64,000 nucleotides of DNA. It comes from Eretmocerus hayati. Its lineage: Eukaryota > Arthropoda > Insecta > Hymenoptera > Aphelinidae. Shown one piece after another: positions 10,259 to 20,914 of this stretch (position 1 is the first letter of the stretch; each line of letters starts with the position of its first letter). Made by a program: the position numbers and the translations under genes. The stretch is from NCBI GenBank assembly GCA_029851415.1, contig CM056744.1, positions 70,674,172-70,738,171 on the forward strand, given 5' to 3'. The notes beneath the pieces are model-generated. The model was not told the origin of the DNA. It did not search any database and saw only the letters and a program-made list of their open reading frames with translations.

Positions 10259-11571
10259 ATGAAAATAAAGTCTCGTTCAATAATTGAAGAGGAAGAGTCA
10301 AGAAAGATTCTGCTCAAGTCCAGGGTGAAAGATGTATAAAGAAAGAGAAAAACGAGGGAGTAGGAAGCGATTGGATGATGAAGCATGCAATCATCAAGGC
10401 TAGTGACATCATACGAAAAAAACAACGGGCTCTTAAGATTGGAAGAATAGAAAAAGATAATTTCAACATGGAAACCTTACAACCAGTTGTGAAACCTCTT
10501 CAAGATATGATGAATAGTACAAAACTTACACCCAATGTTGATGTAGAGAATGAGAAACACACTCTGGCAGAATTAGAGGATAATTTCTCCATCGATTGAA
10601 ATTATGACAAGAAGTCGGAAAAGAATGATGATGCTATGTCTATCGAGGACCCAGATAGTATTGCTCAAGCTATAAGAGAAAGATCTTTCAGATATCAACC
10701 TTATTTGCGAGATCAGAAAAAACGTAAACTTGTGGACACCTCATTTCTCGAGTCTCCACGAGGAAATTGGGTTAATGAGAAAAGGTTACGAGATGAAGCG
10801 AGCTCTGAAAAGAAGTTGAACTATGATTTCAACGATGATGCTCATGATGATGACGATGATGATGTAGAGAATGAATCAATCCGCGTAACTGTTCACGATC
10901 CGCCAACTTCTGACAGTATGTTCCAAAATTACACCCACTCAAATCTTGGTCCAATTCCACAAGAATATATGAGGCAGATGATGGAAAACCAAACTGAGAT
11001 TGATAATGTATACGGTCCTTATTTTGATAATGAGACATTGATGATAGGAAGTTAGTTTCTCAAATTTATAGATGAGACAATAATTTCTGGGTTGCGAGGA
11101 ATTTCAAACTCGAAGGGACGCCTGGAGTATATGAACTCCTTTTCAAGAAAAAACCACAAGATTAAAAAGATTCTGATCGCAAGAAATATAAGCAGATCTC
11201 GATCTTATCATGTGCTCATACGATTCCTCATCACCCCACGGGGAAGATAAAGAGTAACGGAGGGTATAAATACAGGAACGTAGTCAAGAATCTTTTCCCC
11301 AAGGCAAAGAAATAAAAAAAAAACCGTAGAAGTGAGTGGTCAAGGACTCATAAATCCATCATTCTCATCGAAAATTCGGAATAGTAAGAATGATAGGATA
11401 ATGACGCTCCATGAGAACCATCGCACTGATTATGTCCACTGGGACGACCCTAATGAGTTGGTAGAACGACTAGAGCTCTTGATGAGATCGGTAGAAGCAG
11501 GAAATACTGGATTGGGAGATGAGATTTTGGAAATAGTTGAGGAATTAAAAGAGGGAGGGTATATTGTATAA
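10259..11571 (+). pseudogene. Polinton conserved structural-block protein, multiply frameshifted
   Basis: Four segments read as one degraded gene conserved in Polintons beside the ATPase. First, 10259-10344: an acidic/basic start with SIIEEEESRKILLKSRVKD. Second, 10375-10599: SDIIRKKQRALKIGRI and QPVVKPLQDMM. Third, 10636-11055: an Asp-rich linker (DDDDDD) and NVYGPYFDNETLMIG, followed in other frames by GTPGVYELLFKKKP (near 11117) and NGGYKYRNVVKNLFPKAKK (near 11258-11315). Fourth, 11332-11571: VHWDDPNELVERLELLM and EILEIVEELKEGGYIV, the family's C-terminal block. At least four frame changes or stops break it. I know of no established biochemical function. Confidence 0.7.
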
Positions 11572-11575
11572 ATAT
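11567..11575 (+). promoter_or_regulatory. Candidate TATA box
   Basis: TATAAATAT overlaps the end of the preceding gene and lies about 80 bp upstream of the ATG at 11652 and about 290 bp upstream of the ATG at 11864. The intervening sequence is pyrimidine-rich with no other gene. This is a sequence match only. Confidence 0.4.
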
Positions 11576-11651
11576 GAGCTTTTGACTCAGTCTCCTCCAT
11601 TCTCACATTCAAGCCCGTATAGTCAACACACCCAACAACGTCTTAGAAATC

Positions 11652-11879
11652 ATGGACTTATCATCATCATCATCTTACCTCACTAGTCCCAAATCTGATT
11701 TGGATGGATCAACGCAGTCTAAGTTTTTTTATTCATCTCATAATACAGCTGAAATTGCTCAAAGTTCAAGTTCATATCTTTATTCTCAAGAAGAATCTAA
11801 CCAAAATCAAGATGCAACGACTACAACAACAGCAACAGGAGTATCATCATCAAAAAAACGGAAATGTTTGATTCTTTGA
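11652..11879 (+). CDS. Hypothetical 75-aa Ser/Thr-rich ORF
   Basis: It starts with ATG, then a run of six serines, has SQEESNQNQD and a Thr run, and ends with SSKKRKCLIL, a basic cluster that could be a nuclear localisation signal. No domain recognised. Its 3' end overlaps, in another frame, the proposed first exon of the coiled-coil gene at 11864. It may be a real small gene, the 5' leader of that gene, or chance in a low-complexity stretch. Confidence 0.35.
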   Translation: MDLSSSSSYLTSPKSDLDGSTQSKFFYSSHNTAEIAQSSSSYLYSQEESNQNQDATTTTTATGVSSSKKRKCLIL

Positions 11880-12972
11880 ATGGTAAGATCCTCCATTTTC
11901 ATCTATTAGATAACATCATCAATGGAAAATAACTCTCGGTCGTCTTTCAGGTGAAGGAGATAAAAAGAATATCATGATGAAGGCTAGATTGTTGATACAA
12001 ACAATTATGAATGTGGCATTCTTCAAGAGTGGATACAAAAACCCTCTGGACTTACCTATTGAAGAAGCAATGACTCAACGAGCAGCGATGGGATTCATTA
12101 GTGATCATAATGAACAGGAAAGTAGATTGATAGGAAAAATAGTGCTGATGATACATCTGTCGATGAGTTCCATGGAATCTTACTTCACATCAAAATTCAG
12201 AGAAGTTGAGGTCTACACTGTTCAAATCAGTGAAGATATGTTTAGATTCAAAGATAATTTTCATCGATTACGAGGACTTTTGAGTGCTAGAATTAAAATA
12301 ATGGATGCTTTACTGAAAAAATTTTGAGGAAAAGAACAGGAAAATCGAGTGGATAGAGACAAACTTAATCGGATGGAAGTCAGTCATGTGATTACTAGAG
12401 AAAATTTCGCTAATATCGTTCGATTACTGGAGGAGCATAATTGTGATTCCATGAAAAATTTCAAATCCATCGATGAGAGGATTAGTACTCTGAATGATTC
12501 GTGTCAGGAACTTCAAAACCAATATGATAATCTTATAAGAAATGTGGAAGAAATAAATGGAGATTTACTGAATACAAGATCTGAACTTGAGAAGGATTAT
12601 GACTCGAGCGTTGTGACCACAGTCTCACGTATCTATGATGTCAATGTCAAATGAGATAATTTGAACAAACGTTTCGATCAAGAAATCATGAATCTCGAGA
12701 TAACTTATCAAGACATGAGAGCTTTCCTCGATAATTCAATGGTCGAGATTCAAAACATCAGAAGAGAAGCAAACACGGAAAGATTAGAGACTGATGAGTT
12801 GAATGAGAAACTAGGTAATTTTCCGGAACATATTCTTGGGAATGAAGGAGGAGAGGTTCAAGATATATCCAAGGATGAGGAGGCAGACAAGAAGAAGATA
12901 TTGTTAGAAGGAAGCGTTGAGGTTGATGAAGATAAATTCAGAAAACTTGGAGAAAGGATGTACAATGAGTAG
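11864..12972 (+). pseudogene. Coiled-coil protein gene with a predicted 68-bp intron and two in-frame TGA codons
   Basis: A short exon (ATG at 11864) runs to 11882. A GT-AG intron is predicted at 11883-11950: donor G|GTAAGA, acceptor TCTTTCAG|G. Splicing keeps the frame into the long ORF that includes MMKARLLIQTIMNV (11974). The same frame runs to 12972 but is interrupted by TGA at 12325-12327 and 12652-12654. The protein is about 345 residues, highly charged with heptad-like spacing (for example SQELQNQYDNLIRNVEEI) and no recognised enzyme motif. A polyadenylation-like AATAAA lies 53 bp downstream. The position between the capsid block and the integrase suggests an accessory or structural (fibre-like) Polinton protein; that is inference. 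Confidence 0.55.
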
Positions 12973-13024
12973 AATGTATGAGATACTCCCTAAGTTATCT
13001 AGATTTATGATGTACCAAATTCTC

Positions 13025-13030
13025 AATAAA
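13025..13030 (+). terminator. Candidate polyadenylation signal
   Basis: AATAAA lies 53 bp downstream of the stop of the coiled-coil gene ending at 12972, before the next ORF. Context fits; unproven. Confidence 0.4.
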
Positions 13031-13105
13031 AGAAACTAAGTGAACATATCATTGAGTTCTTCCTATAAATCCCTCAGCGCGTCGAGTTTTCCTATTAATT
13101 TCATT

Positions 13106-13976
13106 ATGAATGTTGATATATTCGGACGAGCTAGTTCAGAGAGTGAAACAAGAGATGGTGTTTTCAATCAATCTATTTTTCCATCTCTAAAATCGAGTTT
13201 GCTAACGTCATATAGTGAATTACTTGAGAAGTGTGAAGATTTTGAGAGAAAAATTGGGAGAATTCGAGGGTTATCGAGTAAAGTTCTACATCGTGTCGGA
13301 GAGATGGATAAGAGAAATAGTGACGGAATCAATTCTTAAGTGATTTTGGTAGATTTTTTCGTCGTTGATGGTTAATATACAAGTTGAACATTTGGTCTCG
13401 TCGATCTTGAAGGACGGTGGGGAACTAAATAAATTCCCAAAATTTCCATCATGAAATTTTGGGAATTTATTTAGTTCCCCACCGTCCTTCAAGATCGACG
13501 AGACCAAATGTTTAACTTGTATAGGAATCAATTCTGTCTCGGTTGAAATTGGGAAGACTGAATCTTCTCTCGAAAGAGTTGAAGAACGAATCAGAGAATG
13601 GAATAGAGAGATAGATGCAAGACTGAACTCATTCATCTCAAACTTTTCAATAATACAAGCTTTGATTCAGGAGGTTATCAAGGATGGAAAACAATCAAAT
13701 CTTGCAAATGACGAGGAATTAAGTTCATCATTAGTCACAATTGAACAAGTCCAGCAGATATTGAATGCATTGAAGACAGGAGTTGATGGGGTGAAGAAAG
13801 AACAAGTTGATATCTCGAGGATCGTCTTCTCTCTCACGCAGCAAGTCAAGTCTCTCACGGAAAAAGAGTTGGTTGAGATCAAGTCCAACATTCGGAGATT
13901 GGGGGGGTTCCATCGTCATTTGAGGAGAAACGTAGGAAAACATCGTCTTATCGAAAATCTAATGGATATATCATAA
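13106..13976 (+). pseudogene. Second coiled-coil protein gene, interrupted by a 187-bp insertion
   Basis: The frame is open from 13040; the first good Met is at 13106 (MNVDIFGRASSES). The upstream part (to 13336) and the downstream part (13536-13976) read in compatible frames across a hairpin insertion bounded by a 12-bp direct repeat, so one gene was split. The product is charged and coiled-coil-like, with LEKCEDFERKIGRIRGLSSK before the insertion and ERVEERIREWNREIDARL and IVFSLTQQVKSLTEKELVEI after it. No enzymatic motif seen. It ends at TAA 13974-13976, immediately upstream of and in the same frame as the integrase region. It resembles the preceding gene in character and may be a related accessory or fibre-type protein. 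Confidence 0.5.
13337..13523. mobile_element. 187-bp hairpin insertion with 12-bp direct repeats
   Basis: GGAATCAATTCT occurs at 13325-13336 and again at 13524-13535, flanking the insert. From 13376 to 13523 the insert is a near-perfect palindrome with ~70-bp arms (TATACAAGTTGAAC at one end, GTTTAACTTGTATA at the other); 39 bp at the left lies outside the stem. It breaks the coiled-coil gene. No coding capacity. The long duplication does not fit the usual 2-9 bp TSDs, so the class is unknown. Confidence 0.7.
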
Positions 13977-15074
13977 CATAGTGATGAAAAAATACAGCTC
14001 GTTAATGAACTCCATGCACCAGCACGTAGGAATTTTCCACGTCGAAGAGTTTCAGCTAGGACTGTCAATGACTTATGGCAGATTGACTTGGCTGTTTTGA
14101 TCAATCTGAGTAAATATAATAAGAATTACAACTATATTCTGACTATCATCGACGTATTTTCAACGTTTTCTTGGGCTGTCCCTGTGAAGAATAAAACTGG
14201 AGTCGAAGTAGCTAAGGCTTTCAAGAAAGTCTTGAATGAAGTAGGGAGGAGTAATTACCCGGAAAATGTACAATGTGACAAGAGTAAGGAATTCTATAAT
14301 AAATATTTCCTCGAATTGATGAAAGACAAAAATATACGGTTATATTCAACGGGGAGTCCGTTGAAAGCATCTGTCATTGAGAGGTATAATAGAACAATTA
14401 AAGAGAAACTATTCAAGAGCTTCTCTTCAAACGGAAATTATGAGTGGTTGAACATTTTACAAGCTCTGGTGGATAGGTACAATGACACGGTCCATAGAAC
14501 TATTGGAATTAAACCGAGTCAAGTTTGGAGAAAATCGGAGGAACAGAAAAAATACATCGTGAGTCTCGCTCATGGTGTCTATAGAGATATTCCTAGTACC
14601 AAGAGGAAGGATAAGTTCAAAAAGGGTGACTTTGTACGCGTCTCAAAGTATAAAACAGTCTTTGACAAGGGATACACTCCAAATTGGAGTACAGAGATAA
14701 ATCAAGTGAGAGAGGTTATTAACGTCGATCCAACAACATATCAACTCCAAGATTATTATGGAAAGAATGTCAGAGGAGAATTCTACGAACAAGAGTTGTC
14801 TACAGTCAAGAATCCTGATGTCTATCTAGTGGAGGAGTTCTTGCAACGGAAGGGGACTCAAGTATTGGTCAAATGGCTTGGTCTTGGAGATGAGCAAAAT
14901 TCATGGATCTCGAAGGATAATGTCTTATCACTCATGATGAATTGTATAACAGTGATCACTAAGGAATCAATAAATTGGAAGTGTATCCATCTTATCGTCT
15001 CTCTTTTTCACTCCCCACTGCCCACACAAAAAAAGTCGATAAAAATCCAACGCACAAGGCCATCCTATATGTAG
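13977..15074 (+). CDS. Polinton integrase (rve core with C-terminal chromodomain)
   Basis: The frame carries ELHAPARRNFPRRRV, a typical Polinton pre-core block, then the RNase-H-fold core with catalytic acidic residues in LWQIDLAVL (D), VQCDKSKEFYN (D) and ASVIERYNRTIKEK (E), and YNDTVHRTIGIKPSQVW. A basic SH3-like region (KFKKGDFVRVSKYK) follows, then a chromodomain with VEEFLQRKGTQVLVKWLGLG and SWISKDNV. It inserts the element into chromosomes; the chromodomain probably guides it to chromatin. The frame begins directly after the stop of the upstream coiled-coil gene with no in-frame ATG before the core, so the true N-terminus is missing, spliced or mutated. The last ~45 residues look like read-through sequence. 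Confidence 0.85.
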   Translation, partial: HSDEKIQLVNELHAPARRNFPRRRVSARTVNDLWQIDLAVLINLSKYNKNYNYILTIIDVFSTFSWAVPVKNKTGVEVAKAFKKVLNEVGRSNYPENVQCDKSKEFYNKYFLELMKDKNIRLYSTGSPLKASVIERYNRTIKEKLFKSFSSNGNYEWLNILQALVDRYNDTVHRTIGIKPSQVWRKSEEQKKYIVSLAHGVYRDIPSTKRKDKFKKGDFVRVSKYKTVFDKGYTPNWSTEINQVREVINVDPTTYQLQDYYGKNVRGEFYEQELSTVKNPDVYLVEEFLQRKGTQVLVKWLGLGDEQNSWISKDNVLSLMMNCITVITKESINWKCIHLIVSLFHSPLPTQKKSIKIQRTRPSYM

Positions 15075-16825
15075 ATATGAGGAAAGGAACCCTAACTCAT
15101 TCTAGAATACTTGGGGACAATCCGGTTTCGCAACTTTCTTCCCTCTCTCTCTCTTTTTCTCTCTCCCTTTGGAATTCCATGAGAATATTCGGTGGATCAA
15201 TGTAGAGAGAAGAAATGCACATCTTACCTGTTGACGGTTGAGAATTTGAGATGAGTAGATGAATAAGGGTCGCTATAAGCTTCAACTCAATTATAATCTT
15301 TCCTCTGCTTTGGGAAGGAGATGAATTCCAATTCGTATCAAGAGTTATATATGAATCCTTCTCCCTATTGAACTAGAATGGAAGAGGGAAACAGGTGAAC
15401 CCGTGACCATTCTCATGATTAGAATCAGAAGGAGAAAACTCAAAACTCACGAGGGTAGAATGTGAAGATCACTCACACTACTCCTCGACCAATTTTGTGA
15501 GGTTTGAATAACTCCCAAGGAGGTAGTCTCAAGATGTGCGCTGCAAGCTTCACTCGTTAACACCACGAATCACTTACACTGGAATGCGTCCTCATCTCAG
15601 ACAACGAGTAATCAGACGAGACACATAAATTCTCAACGAACTCTGGAGCGCGAATGAGCTAGTGACTGTATGAATATGGTGCACATACCTCAGTATTTAA
15701 GCATTTACTGAATAGAAGGCTATTGTTGAATATATTCGGGATGAATCGTATTACCAAATGAGCACGCTCAACGATGAAGCAATATTTCTTACGTGGTTGA
15801 ACACGAACACTTATACGCACTTATTTTAATTCATTCAGCCTCGACTACGGAAAATAGATGGAATTATTTGTCTGTGTCGAGTGCGCCAAAGATGACTATG
15901 TAATTTCGAACTGAGTTGTAATAATACGATGTGAAGATAATGGTCGAAATTTTCTCTATTATATATCCATTAGAAGAACAACCGAGGACAGTTCGATAAT
16001 GGAATTGAGAATTTGATCCGATTTACTATCTACGAGGGAAATAGAGATTCGTTCCCTCTTGATACAAACACTCACCGTTGAATGTTTGTAATCATCAGAA
16101 TGAGTATCAAAAGCGAAAATGAGGTTCAAAATGCGGGCGCAGCGATGCGTGTCTATTTTTTCCCACACTTATAGTCTATGGAACAATCCAGCCCATATTG
16201 GTTATGGTAGCGCGTGAGTCATCAAATTCTCACTCTTTGTATAAGAGACACTAATTTCCTCCTGAAAACTGGTAACCCCATTTTGGTGTACACAATGTTG
16301 AGTATGGAACGTGACCATGTGATTTCTAATTTGAACGCAGCAAAGCTATACATGTGAATGATTCATGAATTTTCTATTCGTACCATTAAACCCGTCAACA
16401 ATTGAACGTAATTTAGTAACAATTCTCTGATGACTTAGATTTGAGCCCGTGGTTCATTCATTTTCACTTTGTCGAGAGAAGGAAACATTTGTTTTCCCAT
16501 TACAATAGGTAGACGCAGGTGGGTGTAACAAAAACACATCTATTATCGAGGAAAAAACGTGGAATAAATAGATAGGATATCCGTGGGAGACCTTGTTACT
16601 TTGAGGGTCTTCAACAGAATTAATGAGCAAGTAAGTTTAACAAACTCTGGGTTTGCATTCAGTGTTGTATCCCATTCGAGTTGAACGTGATTGAGATTTT
16701 GATCCATCACTCAAGATGTTTAATGCAATATCCATCTTACCCACGAGTGTAGACGGTAATACTCTCACTAAATTATCGATGATACTGAGACTCATGAAAT
16801 TATTTAATCAACAGTGACACGGTGA
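15075..16825. other. Gene-free stretch with a pyrimidine tract
   Basis: No supported gene. A TCTCTCTC/TTTTTCTC-rich tract lies at about 15137-15172. The rest is AT-rich and unique-looking. It would be expected to hold the integrase 3' end and part of the Polinton terminal repeat, but I found no matching inverted copy elsewhere in the window. Confidence 0.5.
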
Positions 16826-17395
16826 CTTCAGAAGGGAGCTCATAAGAATCCGTGTAATCTGCCAACATGTGATGGATATCCTCTATACAAGAAGACATTG
16901 GTGAATCGTGCTCTACATGGAATATTCCACAGACTCTTCTATGCTGAGAGTGTACCACATGCTGCAAATGAATATTCTAGATTGTTGGACTTCTCAAAAC
17001 TTCTTTCTCGAAGGATGGAGGGGACCTTCTCCAGAGATTATCACCACCTTTCAATTCAACTTATAGCAAACTATGCGTTTTGTAAGACATGTACGTCTCA
17101 CAGATCAGTCTATTGGCATCAGAAAGAATTATTTTTACCGAATGAAGTTCCGTGTAAGGGAACCTGCAAGAAGAGAGATCTCACTATAACAAACTTTGAC
17201 CGTTTTGGTGATGAGCTACCTGAAATTCATGAAATGAAGGCTACTTGGTTAACAATATTACAAATCATTGAATTCAATCACGTTCTCGAAGCTAGATTCA
17301 ATAAATTGGAGAGATGCGAGGAGACATTTCATTTATATGAGATCAAATGTTCGCATCAGAAAAAAGTGAAGGTGTGGAGAAGATGGTGTAAATGA
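16826..17395 (+). CDS. Hypothetical Cys/His-rich protein (about 190 codons)
   Basis: Open from 16826 to the stop at 17395. Cysteine pairs suggest metal binding: NPCNLPTCDGYPLYKK near the start, FCKTCTSHRSVYWHQ and PCKGTCKKRDLT in the middle, CSHQKK near the end. The core reads naturally (HGIFHRLFYAES, YHHLSIQLIANYAF, WLTILQIIEFNHVLEARF). It has no in-frame ATG at the 5' end, so it may be an exon or remnant. I do not recognise the family. Its position beyond the integrase could make it a Polinton accessory gene or part of an older insertion. Confidence 0.4.
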   Translation, partial: LQKGAHKNPCNLPTCDGYPLYKKTLVNRALHGIFHRLFYAESVPHAANEYSRLLDFSKLLSRRMEGTFSRDYHHLSIQLIANYAFCKTCTSHRSVYWHQKELFLPNEVPCKGTCKKRDLTITNFDRFGDELPEIHEMKATWLTILQIIEFNHVLEARFNKLERCEETFHLYEIKCSHQKKVKVWRRWCK

Positions 17396-18376
17396 TTCGT
17401 GATTCCCCAAGACATCTCTTCTCACACTTCACTACTATGTAGATGACTGTATAGAGAAGGAATAAATATGAAACATCCGAACATCGCAAAAAAGAGATTC
17501 TCTATTCACCTTCTATCCATCACTCTATGCACGCGAGTGCGGATCCACGCCCGGGCCGCGACTATTGAGCGAAGTGCATAACACAATTCACTTTTCGCGC
17601 TTGAAATACATGTCTTCGCGATGCACTTTTGGCGCAGAATCCGCATAGCCTTACTACTAGCGGAGCTAGCTAAATTACACTTGCCTTGAGTGACCGTGTG
17701 TTTGGCTACTTGATAAGTATGTGACAAATACGTGACTTGTGCCGAGAGTGCTCGAGTCGAATGATGGACTCTTCTCGTGCACTTGTCAAAAACGACGAAA
17801 CCGTAAGGTTCGTCGCCGGTAACCAATCGTGCTTAGGTCACGTCGTGGAATGAGAAAGATGTCAGGAAAAACGATGGCAAAGATTTCATTGACGGCGTGG
17901 AATGACTGCAGAATGCTGAGATTGAGAAGAAAGCCCAGTGGCTAAATGGCTAGAGGGAGCAGTCATCATTACTCCTAAACGCTCGAGCTTCCGAGCGTCG
18001 CATATTCCGCACGGAGCTTCACTGCACTGGGTCTTGGGAACACCTGAAGGGTAGTTTCATTCCATTACGCTGATTGAAAGAAGGCATCCCGTCGGATCAG
18101 TCGGTACTTGACACTAAATAAGTTGAAAATTACATTCGATTGGATGATCCCGTAGGAGCAGGAGCGGGCATCGGAATTTGAATGAAGCGAAAAGATTTGA
18201 GATCAAATGATGCCACGACTGCCGATGCTCGGAACACTAAGAACACACACTCATTCGTTCATTATGCACTACACTGTTGACAAATGATTTGAGCAGAAAC
18301 GATTATCACGAAGACCAAGGCACAACTGTGCACAACTCCCCGCAGCCCCGTGCGTCGGTGGAGTTGGGCGGCGTCG
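17396..18376. other. Gene-free flank of the large nested element
   Basis: No convincing gene or RNA. It ends with GGCGGCGTCG immediately before the terminal repeat of the large foldback, and contains the left CGTCG target copy (18372-18376). Confidence 0.5.
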
Positions 18377-18740
18377 CACAGTGGAGCGAAACATCGATTT
18401 TGGGCCATAAATCGTATCCGTGCAAATTTTTTACCAATTGATGCGATTTAGAAGAGATTCGCTTCGTTTTCCAACCCTCCACCACTTGGCACTGCAATAA
18501 TTTCGATTAAAACCGCCCTGGAGTCTTGGGAGAACACCGAACATTGCACTGTATTCGACACGAGAATACGCTACTCTCCTGGACACACGGACTAGATTTA
18601 GCAGCTCGACATCGTTCAAACTGACATATATGAGCCTTGAAACGTGTACTCTACCCCTCAACACCTTCCTGAATCATTTACTCGTCTGTGATGGGTTACA
18701 TGTGCCCAGGAATGCTGAAACTCGAACCTATGTTAACATA
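18377..18740. repeat. Left terminal inverted repeat of the foldback
   Basis: Matches 51490-51850 in reverse complement with moderate divergence, including GGAGGGTTGGAAAACGAAG, CAAGTGGTGGAG and TCAGGAAGGTGTTGAG as read in the right copy. The minus frame at 18431-18664 and the plus frame at 51608-51796 look related as proteins, but this follows from the DNA repeat and is not evidence of a gene. Confidence 0.75.
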
Positions 18741-18749
18741 CATGCTTTC

Positions 18750-20914
18750 TGGACCACTTTGAAGGAGAATTCATCACCTCAGGAGTGTTAAATGACTTGC
18801 GGGATCTAGAAAACACTACAGGTACTATCTCACATGTTCGAGTTATCGAATGCTCCAAGGCAGGGGTCAAAATTGCCACTGGGATTTTTCATAATATTTT
18901 CTCGGCAGAAAATGATGTCAAATGGTAGAGAGACACCCAAAATCATGAAATCCAGGTATCTGTTCGAACTTGCGTGAGTTGGGAAACACTACAGATACCA
19001 TCTCACGTGATTCACTCGTCGAATGCTGTGAAGCAGGAATGACAAAACTGCCGCTGGTATTTTTCGAGGACATTTTTTCGCCGGAAAACACTAGCAAATG
19101 GTAGGATGACCCTCAGAATTGAGGAGTCCAGGTGTCCTTTGATACTTGCGGTATTCGAAAAACACAACCAACACCATCCCACGTAACTTACTCATCGAAT
19201 CTTTGGAAGCAGGTGTCATGAAATTCCCGCTGAAATGTTTTCGGATCCTTTTCTCACCGGAAAGCACTTGCAAATGGTAGAACGACCATCAAAACCATGA
19301 AATGTGGATGTCATCTTGAACTTGCGGGATGTGGAAAACACTGCAGACACCACTCTACGTGATTAACTCATTAAATGTCTTCGAGCAGGTGTCATAAAAC
19401 TGCCACTGGGATTTTTTTGGATCCTTTTCCCCCGGAAAACACTCGGAGATCGCAGAGCGATCCCCAAAATCATGAAATCAAGATGTCTCTCTGGTCTTGT
19501 GGGATTCTGACAATACAACGAACACCATCTCCCGTGATTGACTCATCGTACGCTTTAGAGCAGGTGTCATAGAATTGTCGCTGGGATGTTTTCGGGTCCT
19601 TTATCGCCGAGAAACACTCGAGAGGGTTGAAGTGACCATCGAAATCATGAAATCTAGGTGTTTTTTGGGGTTTGCGGGATTTGAACAAAGCTGAAGACAC
19701 CACTCTACGCGATTAACTCATTGAATGCCTCGGAATAGGTGTCACGCCGCTGGGATCTTTTCGGATCCTTTCTCGCCGGAAAACACTCGAAAATCGTAGA
19801 ACGACCCCCAAAATCATGAACTCTAGTTGTCTTTTGAAACTTGCGGGATTTGAAAATACTACAAATACCATCTCACGTAATTCATCCATGGGATGCTCTA
19901 GAGTATGTGTCATAAAATTACCGCTGAGAGGTTTGCGTATCCCTTTTTACCAGGAAACACTCGCAAATTGTAGAACGACCACCAGAATCATGAGATCTAG
20001 GTGGCTTTTTGGTCTTGCGGGATTCGAAAAACACTGAGAATACCATCTCACGTGATAAACTCTCCGAATACCCCACAACAGGCGTCATCAAATTACCACT
20101 GAGATGTTTCTGGATCCTTCTCACCGGGAATCCCTGGAAAATCGTAAAACGAACTCCAAAATCTAGGTGTTCATTATGACTTGCGGGTGCTGGGAAACAC
20201 CCAAAACACAGCCACACAAAATATATCCATCTTATCCTTCGGGGCCGAGGTTAGAAGACTGCCGCGGGAAATGTCAAGAATATTTTTCGCCGGAAATAAC
20301 TTCTCAATGGTGGAGCAACCCCCAACACTATGAAATCTGAGTGTCTATTCAAACTTGCGGGAGCTGGAGAACACTGCGGACACTGTTTCACAAGATGTAT
20401 TAACAGAATGCTCCACGGCATGGGTTGTGTCATTGCTGCTGGGAATTTCTCGAATATCTTGCCGCCGAAAATCGACTTTGGATAGTACAGTGACCCCCAA
20501 GATCATGAGATCTAGGTGTCTATTTGGGCTCGCGGGACCTGGAGAACACTATGGACACCATTCCACATGTGATACTGATCGAACGCTTCAAGGCAGAGGT
20601 TAGAAAATAGCTGCTAAAATTTTTGTGGCATGGATTGTGTCATTGCTGCTGGAACACAACGTTGCCGCAATAAATTGCTCACACCTTGACTCATCAAAAC
20701 GATTGATCAAAAAATACCTAGTACAACGAAACATGAGTGACCAAAATATTCATCATTGCTGCTGGAAATTTCTCGAATATCTTTCCGCCGGAAATAGACT
20801 TTGAATAGTATAGTGACCCCCAAGATCATGAGATCTAGGTGTCTATTTGGGCTCGCGGGACCTGGAGAACACTATGGACACCATTCCACATGTGATATTG
20901 ATCGAACGCTTTAA
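18750..20914. repeat. ~175-bp satellite array, left arm
   Basis: About 12 tandem copies. The landmark ATCATGAAATCTAGGTGTC (with variants) recurs at about 18941, 19117, 19292, 19467, 19642, 19813, 19987, 20158, 20328 and 20501, spacing 170-176 bp. Other conserved parts are ACTTGCGGGAT, AACACTACAGACACCATCTC and GCCGGAAAACACTCG. An irregular insertion near 20630-20760 breaks the period before a further copy at about 20825. The array is interrupted at 20914 by the TTAA-flanked insert and resumes in the same orientation at 46281. Confidence 0.85.

Larger units (their letters stand above)
2661..17395. mobile_element. Decayed Polinton/Maverick element (approximate limits)
   Basis: The region holds a recognisable Polinton gene set: major capsid, minor capsid, adenain-like protease and PLA2-type protein on the minus strand, packaging ATPase, a conserved structural-block protein, coiled-coil genes and a chromodomain integrase on the plus strand. 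The two gene blocks diverge from about 9460-9546. The protein-primed DNA polymerase B expected in a complete element is absent. The left side is cut at the capsid gene. I could not find terminal inverted repeats, so the right limit is set at the last plausible ORF. Several genes carry stops, frameshifts or insertions, so the element is dead, although the ATPase and integrase frames remain long. Confidence 0.85.

Noticed and set aside
17937..18010. tRNA-like sequence (GTGGCTAAATGGCTAGAGG resembling an A box)
   Set aside because: No convincing B box (GGTTCRANNCC) or cloverleaf follows.
18431..18664. Small ORF related to one at 51608-51796
   Set aside because: The likeness comes from the terminal inverted repeat DNA; no independent coding evidence.
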